Shown piece after piece: positions 7,408 through 12,396 of a DNA stretch of 12,396 nt (position 1 is its first letter; the number at the start of each line of letters is the position of its first letter). The stretch spans positions 365-12,760 of the forward strand of contig PMBQ01000259.1 in NCBI GenBank assembly GCA_003152955.1. The letters run 5' to 3'. The notes beneath the pieces were generated by a model. The model ran no database searches. It saw only the letters and a list, made by a program, of their open reading frames with translations, and was not told the DNA's origin. A program made the translations under genes and the position numbers. The DNA comes from Candidatus Bathyarchaeota archaeon (GTDB lineage: Archaea; Thermoproteota; Bathyarchaeia; 40CM-2-53-6; FEN-987).

Positions 7408-8697
7408 TCATGACCTCGGAGAGATTGGTAGGAATGAAGATCTACTGATGGATGCGTAAATGGAGAGCAGCTGATCTGTCACCGATTTCGGCTTGTGTCG
7501 AATTCGTGCCCGCTCTTGCGCACGAATTGCCAGTTCCTTCGCTTTCACTGGATCAGAAAGTAGTTCGAGGATGGCGCCCGCTAAAGAGTACGGATCACCG
7601 TCTTGGACAAGCAAGCCTTCCACAGAGTCCGTAAGGAGACTGGGTATCCCTCCACAGTTCGATGAGATGATGGGCATTCCCATCAGCATCGCTTCACACA
7701 GGCTATTGGGACTATTGTCAATATGTGAAGGATAAGCAAACACGTCAGCCGACATCATTTCTTGAGCAAGGCTTTCAGCACTCAAAGAACCAAGAAATGT
7801 CACCGCAGAAAGTGTCCCCTCCAGATGACGGTCCTTCTTAACTACTTGGACGATTTCCGAATCCTCGCTAAGACCTGCCACCCTCAAGAGAACAGGTTTC
7901 CTTGTTTGTCCTATCATCAATTTCGTAGCTTGGAGAAGTGTCTCTAGTCCCTTATAGATGGCTCCATGAAACACACCCAGCACAATCGCCGGCCCTGGAT
8001 GAGGGGTGCGATCGACCCATGAATGCTCCCAAAAGGCACTTCGGATCAGTTCGTCACAATGGAAGTAACGAGCTCCAGGTGCCAGTACTCTAGCTATCCT
8101 TCTATCCCATGCCGTTCTGCCAAGAATGTTGGGCGCAGCCTTGAGCATTTTCTGTTCGCGTAGAGCCTCATCACGAATTCGGATATAGTCATGCACAAAT
8201 CCTCTGCCTGACAACAGATATTGCAAAGAGCTTCGTGACAACAGACTTACTCGATCGATCCCTGAGAACCATTTGTGGCGATAAACAGTGAGGTTTCCCT
8301 GAATATGAATTGCCCATGGTATCCCAGAATCCGGAAGCGTACTCGCAAGAGCCGTTTCCGTGCCAAACACCTGGACCACTTCAGGAGCGAAGCGCTCAAT
8401 AGCTCTTCTGACCGCTGCCTCAGGCACTTCCCCATTCATGGTGTGCAGAATCGCCTTCTTGGCCTTCGACGCAATAGACTTTGGCATACCATCTGGAAGG
8501 GGGAAATACCGGACTCCATTCAGTGCAAAGTCAGCTGAGGGACATCCCCACGGAAAACCGATCCCTAGTTCCAGAGATGCCTCTTTCCTGAGTTCATTCT
8601 TTAGTGAATCTATCCAACCACCATGATGAAGGTCCTCTAGGCCAAGAAATGTTGCTGCGTCGTAAGGCGGCACGTTTGTAAGCCAAAGAAGTCGCAT
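7408..8697 (-). CDS. Glycosyltransferase family 4 (GT-B)
   Basis: The 429-residue protein begins RLLWLTNVPPY, a normal first beta strand and loop for GT4 enzymes. It has VFHGAIYKGLETLLQA near 242-257, FLGSLSAESLA near 301-311, and YPSHIDNSPNSLCEAMLMG near 322-340. In that last motif the usual EX7E pair is D327 and E335, a conservative Glu to Asp change at the first position. GIPSLL and GLLVQDGDP follow as expected. The start codon lies 104 nt inside the 3' end of the polymerase gene, in another frame, with GAAG just upstream as a weak ribosome site. The N-terminal homology supports this start, so the overlap appears real. It probably adds a sugar to the lipid-linked repeat unit; specificity is unknown. 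Confidence 0.93.
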   Translation of the reverse strand: MRLLWLTNVPPYDAATFLGLEDLHHGGWIDSLKNELRKEASLELGIGFPWGCPSADFALNGVRYFPLPDGMPKSIASKAKKAILHTMNGEVPEAAVRRAIERFAPEVVQVFGTETALASTLPDSGIPWAIHIQGNLTVYRHKWFSGIDRVSLLSRSSLQYLLSGRGFVHDYIRIRDEALREQKMLKAAPNILGRTAWDRRIARVLAPGARYFHCDELIRSAFWEHSWVDRTPHPGPAIVLGVFHGAIYKGLETLLQATKLMIGQTRKPVLLRVAGLSEDSEIVQVVKKDRHLEGTLSAVTFLGSLSAESLAQEMMSADVFAYPSHIDNSPNSLCEAMLMGMPIISSNCGGIPSLLTDSVEGLLVQDGDPYSLAGAILELLSDPVKAKELAIRAQERARIRHKPKSVTDQLLSIYASISRSSFLPISPRS

Positions 8698-9901
8698 GGT
8701 CTTCTATCTTCTTGTTTCGGTCCAGTATGATCGCGGCCGGTACGACCAACATCAATATGTTCCAATTATTCAGGAAGTTCGTATTGAACAGACAGAAGAG
8801 ACAATAAAAGGAAACCATCATTACCATCTGAAGTGACTCTGCATCCGCACGATTCTGAAAGCCGATTCTGAGGATGCCGCCGAGTATGAACAAGAGGAAA
8901 ATAAAACCCACGATCCCCTGCGTTGCCAAGAACTCGATGAGGAAATTATGTGGAGCCCAGCGCACGATATCGGGTGTCACGAAACTCATCGAGTAATCGT
9001 TGGCACGGTAGTATTTGTCAGACAATAGGGAGCCGTTAAGAGGATGGTCTGAGAAGTAAATGAGAGAGAGTCTCCAATTGCTTAGTCTTCCAGCGGCGTT
9101 TTCGTCTTCAGCATCCAAGGACGTCTCGAATCGGGAAACGAAGTTGTCACGAACGTATGGGATTTGTGATAGAAGCACAAAGCTTAAAGCCAGTACGACA
9201 AGTGAAGAGACCAGCGTCCTCCCTTTGACCTTCGTCTTTGTCCCAGCAATAGCCGCCAAGATTGCCAGAACAATCAAAACTACGTACGCGGATCGATGGT
9301 TAGCGAACACCATTCCGATCAGCCCAAGGAGCAGGAGAATCACATTTGTCTTTCCACCAAATAGAGCAAGGTTGTGAATCAGAAGCATCCCAAAGATCAG
9401 TGCGGCCCCACCCCAGAGCATCCTGAGCTCCCCGGTATTTGTGTACGTCAAGTTGCCAACCGCAAGCTTGAAAATTACTAGTCCAAACAAAACCACTGCC
9501 GTCACGTGGACATAGAAATAGAACCGGCTGACCGCACCTCGTCTGCTAACCCACGAAACGTAGAAAAAAGGAATCAGAAGGAAGTACAGGCGCGGGGCAA
9601 GGTTGCGAAAAAGACTCTTCATCTGAATGTCCAGATTGAACGTCGAAATGGGCAGAACTACCAGAAGTTGGTAAATAGTGTAAAAAAGAATGCTACGAAA
9701 CACAACGCGGTTAGATTTGTTACCGTCGTCTGCCCATGACGATAGCCGCCTTGTTACAACGAATAGGACAAATGCGACCACGAGATCGAAGGGTGAGAGC
9801 ATTATTCCAAGGACTTCGATGGTCAAATCTCCCACCTCGAAGTTCATAGCAATGAAGAAAAGCTGATGCACAAATAGCAACGCAGAAATCACCTCTATCA
9901 T
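8594..9901 (-). CDS. O-antigen polymerase/ligase family membrane protein (Wzy-type)
   Basis: This 435-residue protein is largely hydrophobic, with roughly ten to twelve membrane segments separated by short charged loops. The conserved core of the O-antigen ligase/polymerase family is present: FANHRSAYVV at 199-208 with R203, a long periplasmic-type loop with GRLSNW at 271-276 and HPLNGS at 286-291, and WAPHNFLIEFLATQGIVGF at 315-333. In a Wzx/Wzy locus the most likely role is polymerising repeat units at the periplasmic face, though sequence alone does not separate Wzy from WaaL. AAGG precedes the ATG at 9901. The last 34 residues, rich in Arg and Ser, come entirely from the region shared with the next GT4 gene, and may be a tail acquired by loss of an earlier stop. 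Confidence 0.9.
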   Translation of the reverse strand: MIEVISALLFVHQLFFIAMNFEVGDLTIEVLGIMLSPFDLVVAFVLFVVTRRLSSWADDGNKSNRVVFRSILFYTIYQLLVVLPISTFNLDIQMKSLFRNLAPRLYFLLIPFFYVSWVSRRGAVSRFYFYVHVTAVVLFGLVIFKLAVGNLTYTNTGELRMLWGGAALIFGMLLIHNLALFGGKTNVILLLLGLIGMVFANHRSAYVVLIVLAILAAIAGTKTKVKGRTLVSSLVVLALSFVLLSQIPYVRDNFVSRFETSLDAEDENAAGRLSNWRLSLIYFSDHPLNGSLLSDKYYRANDYSMSFVTPDIVRWAPHNFLIEFLATQGIVGFIFLLFILGGILRIGFQNRADAESLQMVMMVSFYCLFCLFNTNFLNNWNILMLVVPAAIILDRNKKIEDHATSLAYKRAALRRSNISWPRGPSSWWLDRFTKE

Positions 9902-9958
9902 ACAAATGCCTTGAAATGAGAACGTCCTGTGACTCGTTCAGTGTTCTAGAGCTGAATT

Positions 9959-10051
9959 CTATCCAGGCACATTGCGGCTAGGCTGCGATAATCTGAGTGC
10001 TCCTACCCATTCTGCTGTCTTAGCCTTAGGTACCGATTGCACAACCGGCAT
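9959..10051 (-). CDS. Possible 30-residue small ORF with strong ribosome site
   Basis: An ATG at 10051-10049 is preceded by AAGGAGG with a six-base spacer, the best-looking ribosome site in the region. It opens a 30-codon frame that starts MPVVQSVPKAKTAEWVGA and stops at TAG 9961-9959, 57 nt before the polymerase start. I do not recognise the peptide. It has no membrane segment and no cysteines. It could be a leader peptide, the front end of a lost gene, or chance in a stretch that otherwise looks like debris. Confidence 0.2.
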   Translation of the reverse strand: MPVVQSVPKAKTAEWVGALRLSQPSRNVPG

Positions 10052-10281
10052 AGTGTTCCTCCTTCGGGACAAGTGACCCTCCTGGCGTTCACTACCCGCG
10101 AACTCCCTTGGTCGAGGAATTGCCCACGGTCGTCAGTTAATCCAGGCGGTCGAGGCAGAAACCCAAGAAATTACGCATCGGTCGGCGCTTCTAGTCAGAT
10201 CTGGCGCCCGGCTGCTCTTAAGAAGCAACTATAGATCCTTGATTCCCAGAAGTCAAACACTTCATGATAGGATTCTTGGTG

Positions 10282-10440
10282 CTAAGGGCCAATTGGCCCG
10301 AAAGTGCTCCTTTCTGGCTCCATCAGTATCAACCTCGAGATGTTTAAGGAGCTAACAACTACCCATATTAAGCGCTTGCCGATCTCACCAGCTCCTTTGT
10401 CGATCAGCACATTCTCACAGGTCAGTTTTCCAGTGCAGTC
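10282..10440 (-). pseudogene. CapD-type sugar dehydratase fragment, N-terminal Rossmann part only
   Basis: Just downstream of the methyltransferase, an open stretch without a good start reads TGKLTCENVLIDKGAGEIGK, then RLIWVVVSSLNISRLILMEP, then a stop at 10284-10282. CapD/FlaA1-type UDP-sugar 4,6-dehydratases begin their Rossmann domain with a pattern such as GKTVLVTGAGGSIGSEL followed by NPxxLILLDxSE. The fragment keeps the order and spacing. The DNA around GTGCTGATC..GGAGCTGGTG needs only small changes to restore VLITGAGG. About 50 residues remain of a domain of roughly 300. The catalytic YxxxK region and the membrane domain of long CapD forms are absent. It is a dead relic; the assignment is moderate because it rests on one segment. 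Confidence 0.45.
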
Positions 10441-10463
10441 TATGTAATCGGCCGAAAGGCCCG

Positions 10464-11408
10464 TTACGAAGACGATGTCTTCTTATAAACGGCGAAGATT
10501 GAATGCCCATTGGGGTAGAGAGTGGGATGAAGTATTGCCTTCCTAGTGATTGGCCTTAGATGCCTAGCCAACATCCTCACGATTCTTCCTTGGAATGAAA
10601 CATCTATCAGTACCTTCTCTTGAATATGCAGTAGAGCACGGATAATCCGCTCGGACACCAATTGAGCGTAAGTCTCGAAATGAATTGCTGAAAGTTTCTC
10701 GTGTTCCAATGCAATAAGTTCTATGCCAAAAATCATCTGCAGACTCATCAATGCCCGAACACTCCACCTGCTGACATGATGTGGTGGCATATTCAATACC
10801 GCATTCTCTTGAAGAGAGACAAAGGCGTCTTCACTTGGGACTGCAATAATAAGCAAGCCACCGGCTCCTAGAGCATTGACACATGACTCAATGAACGCCC
10901 TCGGATTAGCTACGTGCTCCAGTAGCTGGAAGGCAGTAATGACAGTGTACCTATTAGGCACTCGGTCAAGGTGTGCGTCCATTGATTCATTGACCACGCA
11001 GATACCATCTTCAAATGCCTGCTTGACTGCAGAAGGATTGAAATCGAGTCCCGTATATGAGCCCTTAACGTACTTGCTAAAAAGGCCTCGGCCCGACCCG
11101 ATATCCAAAACCCGGTCATGGTAACCGATATGCTTTGCCGCAAATTCATATTCCGTCTTCTCTTCTTGGTAATAGCTTGTTCCCATTTTCTGGCTGAGCA
11201 GTTCATAAAAGTTCGAAGAGCCCACAAGACAAGGCGAAAAGAACCTGAGACCACAATTCTGGCATTCGACAAAACGAAGTACAGAAATATCACCGAATTC
11301 ATCTGATATGTCATGATGCAACAACTCGAAAAAAATCTTGACCAAATGTCGGATTTCAATCTTGGATATCGTTCTATTATCTTCGCCATCACACAGGATG
11401 CATCTCAT
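10464..11408 (-). CDS. Class I SAM-dependent methyltransferase with N-terminal zinc motif
   Basis: The 314-residue protein begins with two CxxC pairs (C3/C6 and C49/C52 in CQNCGLRFF), the pattern of a zinc-binding module found before many methyltransferases of surface-polysaccharide loci. SAM motif I is VLDIGSGRG at 100-108, followed by the acidic TGLDFNP at 119-125, the central FQLLEHVANP at 160-169 and GGLLIIAVP at 183-191. The PPHHVSRW signature lies at 208-215. It probably methylates a sugar or sugar nucleotide in the cytoplasm; C-, N- or O-methylation cannot be told apart here. Its ATG follows the flippase stop directly (TAA then ATG), so the two are probably cotranscribed. Downstream the locus is interrupted by the 562-bp junction. 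Confidence 0.92.
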   Translation of the reverse strand: MRCILCDGEDNRTISKIEIRHLVKIFFELLHHDISDEFGDISVLRFVECQNCGLRFFSPCLVGSSNFYELLSQKMGTSYYQEEKTEYEFAAKHIGYHDRVLDIGSGRGLFSKYVKGSYTGLDFNPSAVKQAFEDGICVVNESMDAHLDRVPNRYTVITAFQLLEHVANPRAFIESCVNALGAGGLLIIAVPSEDAFVSLQENAVLNMPPHHVSRWSVRALMSLQMIFGIELIALEHEKLSAIHFETYAQLVSERIIRALLHIQEKVLIDVSFQGRIVRMLARHLRPITRKAILHPTLYPNGHSIFAVYKKTSSS

Positions 11409-12396
11409 TTACTCGGTCTTCCCCGGGTGAATGCTAGCCAATCCTGCATCATTGAAAAGCCGATTGACCTTGTATTTGACATACGGGACCAGATAAAGCG
11501 TCTGCAAGATGTATGTCACTAGCAGTGCCAGACACAACCCAGCAGCTCCCTGTTTCACCAAGATTACTCCGGCCACCAAGAGAATAATCGATCTAAATGC
11601 TGCAAAGAACATTGCCTCAGCAGAAGCACCGGTCGACCACATAACTTGGCCAATGACTATGTGTAAAGCCCAGAGGACTGAAGCGGCACACACGAGCAAG
11701 AGAGCGTTCTGCCCAGCACCAAAGCCATTACCATAAGCGCTCATGATTGTGCCAGAAAAGACAGCAACAGGAAGAGCTGCCAGCAGAGCCAGACAGACAA
11801 GTGCCACCGAGTTCAACACCACCAATTTGACATATGAACGCCTATTTCCCTCTCCCAGTAGGTTGGAGAGCATAGGCAGCGTCATGTTTGAAATGACCGA
11901 TGGGAGATAGAGGATGAACATTTGCCATTGTCTAGCTGCGTTAAGAACGCCCATTTGCCCATATCCCTCAGGCTGGTTTACAAGCAATGCATTCAACGCC
12001 CAGTCAGTCGGCGCAAAAAAGGCGCTACTAATAACGGCAGGGAGTGCGAACTTCCATAGGACCCGTCTCTCAGCCCAGCATCCTTTGTACGTATGTGGGA
12101 TTTCGGCTTTCCTGCATTCGGTCTCAATGGCAAAATGACTCAACAACCAGCTCACTCCACCTGCAATTACCAAACCCCAGACAGCCCCTTCGACTCCTCC
12201 AATGTAGGCCCCAGCAACGGTGAGAGGGAGGGTAGTGATGCCGGTCCAAAAACTGATCTTGGCTATTGATTTGAAAGCTTCGAAACCCGAAAGGGCACCT
12301 AATTGAGCACCACTGACACCACCGAAGAATAGCAATAGTGATCCAACTTTGAGAAGATTTCCAACATGGGGGGCAGCCAATGCATGTTCCGCCAAC
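11409..12396 (-). CDS. Wzx-type polysaccharide flippase (N-terminus beyond right edge)
   Basis: About 329 residues of a polytopic membrane protein are visible; the frame stays open to the right edge. A TTG near the edge is internal, not a start. Segments such as SGAQLGALSGFEAFKSIAK, GGVEGAVWGLVIAGGVSWLL and, further on, NALLVNQPEGYGQMGVLNAA match the polysaccharide-transporter/MOP flippase pattern, in which a G.L.G.E.F loop is followed by paired membrane helices. Wzx proteins are usually 400-500 residues, so roughly the first 100 are missing. About nine or ten membrane segments can be counted here. The expected role is moving undecaprenyl-linked repeat units from the cytoplasmic to the periplasmic leaflet. 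It lies directly upstream of the methyltransferase, with no gap. Confidence 0.9.
   Translation of the reverse strand, partial: LAEHALAAPHVGNLLKVGSLLLFFGGVSGAQLGALSGFEAFKSIAKISFWTGITTLPLTVAGAYIGGVEGAVWGLVIAGGVSWLLSHFAIETECRKAEIPHTYKGCWAERRVLWKFALPAVISSAFFAPTDWALNALLVNQPEGYGQMGVLNAARQWQMFILYLPSVISNMTLPMLSNLLGEGNRRSYVKLVVLNSVALVCLALLAALPVAVFSGTIMSAYGNGFGAGQNALLLVCAASVLWALHIVIGQVMWSTGASAEAMFFAAFRSIILLVAGVILVKQGAAGLCLALLVTYILQTLYLVPYVKYKVNRLFNDAGLASIHPGKTE

Larger units (their letters stand above)
9902..10463. other. 562-bp junction between methyltransferase and polymerase genes
   Basis: This is the longest stretch in the window without an intact gene. On the minus strand it holds the CapD-like relic at 10282-10440 and the doubtful 30-codon ORF at 9959-10051. 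Between them, about 10052-10281 has stops in all minus frames at short intervals and no recognisable product. A perfect 14-bp palindrome, GGGCCAATTGGCCC, lies at 10286-10299 on the edge of the relic. I see no convincing promoter or rho-independent terminator. A short GGCC-TTTC-GGCC stem lies right after the methyltransferase stop but has no T run. Confidence 0.6.

Noticed and set aside
10037..10234. A 65-codon plus-strand frame in the 562-bp junction.
   Set aside because: No ribosome site, no recognisable motif, and opposite orientation to the whole locus.
10446..10463. Short GGCC-TTTC-GGCC hairpin right after the methyltransferase stop, considered as a terminator.
   Set aside because: The stem is only four base pairs and no run of T follows, so it does not support a rho-independent terminator.

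Overview
The window is part of a surface-polysaccharide (O-antigen, capsule or exopolysaccharide) biosynthesis locus, with every credible gene on the minus strand. In transcription order (right to left) it holds: a Wzx-type flippase whose N-terminus lies beyond the right edge; a zinc-motif SAM methyltransferase; a 562-bp gap with a decayed CapD-type dehydratase fragment and a possible 30-residue ORF; a Wzy-type polymerase/ligase; a family-4 glycosyltransferase (GT4); a hexapeptide-repeat acetyltransferase; a second GT4; a 462-bp gap with a decayed IS1182-like transposase; a family-2 glycosyltransferase (GT2); a wrecked IS630-family element; a third GT4; a DUF362 protein; and the first 98 codons of a CapK/PaaK-like adenylate-forming enzyme that runs off the left edge.

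The organism cannot be named from this sequence. A Wzx/Wzy pathway with several glycosyltransferases fits a Gram-negative or other envelope-rich environmental bacterium. By eye, base composition is near 50% GC. No tRNA, rRNA, CRISPR array, phage gene or defence system is visible.

The intact genes fit a Wzx/Wzy-dependent pathway. Three GT4 enzymes and one GT2 enzyme would extend a lipid-linked repeat unit, the acetyltransferase and methyltransferase would decorate it or modify its sugar precursors, Wzx would move it across the membrane and Wzy would polymerise it. No initiating sugar-phosphate transferase, Wzz/Wzc export component or intact nucleotide-sugar synthesis gene lies in the window.

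Tightly coupled blocks (ATGA overlaps, 0 to 3 nt gaps, one 104-nt overlap) alternate with three junctions filled by molecular debris: two different transposase remnants and one dehydratase remnant. This suggests a locus built and trimmed by repeated recombination at gene borders. The most interesting part is the left end, where a DUF362 protein without a ferredoxin cysteine cluster is coupled by a 4-nt ATGA overlap to a CapK-like adenylate-forming enzyme. The two may form a poorly characterised modification module of the polysaccharide.
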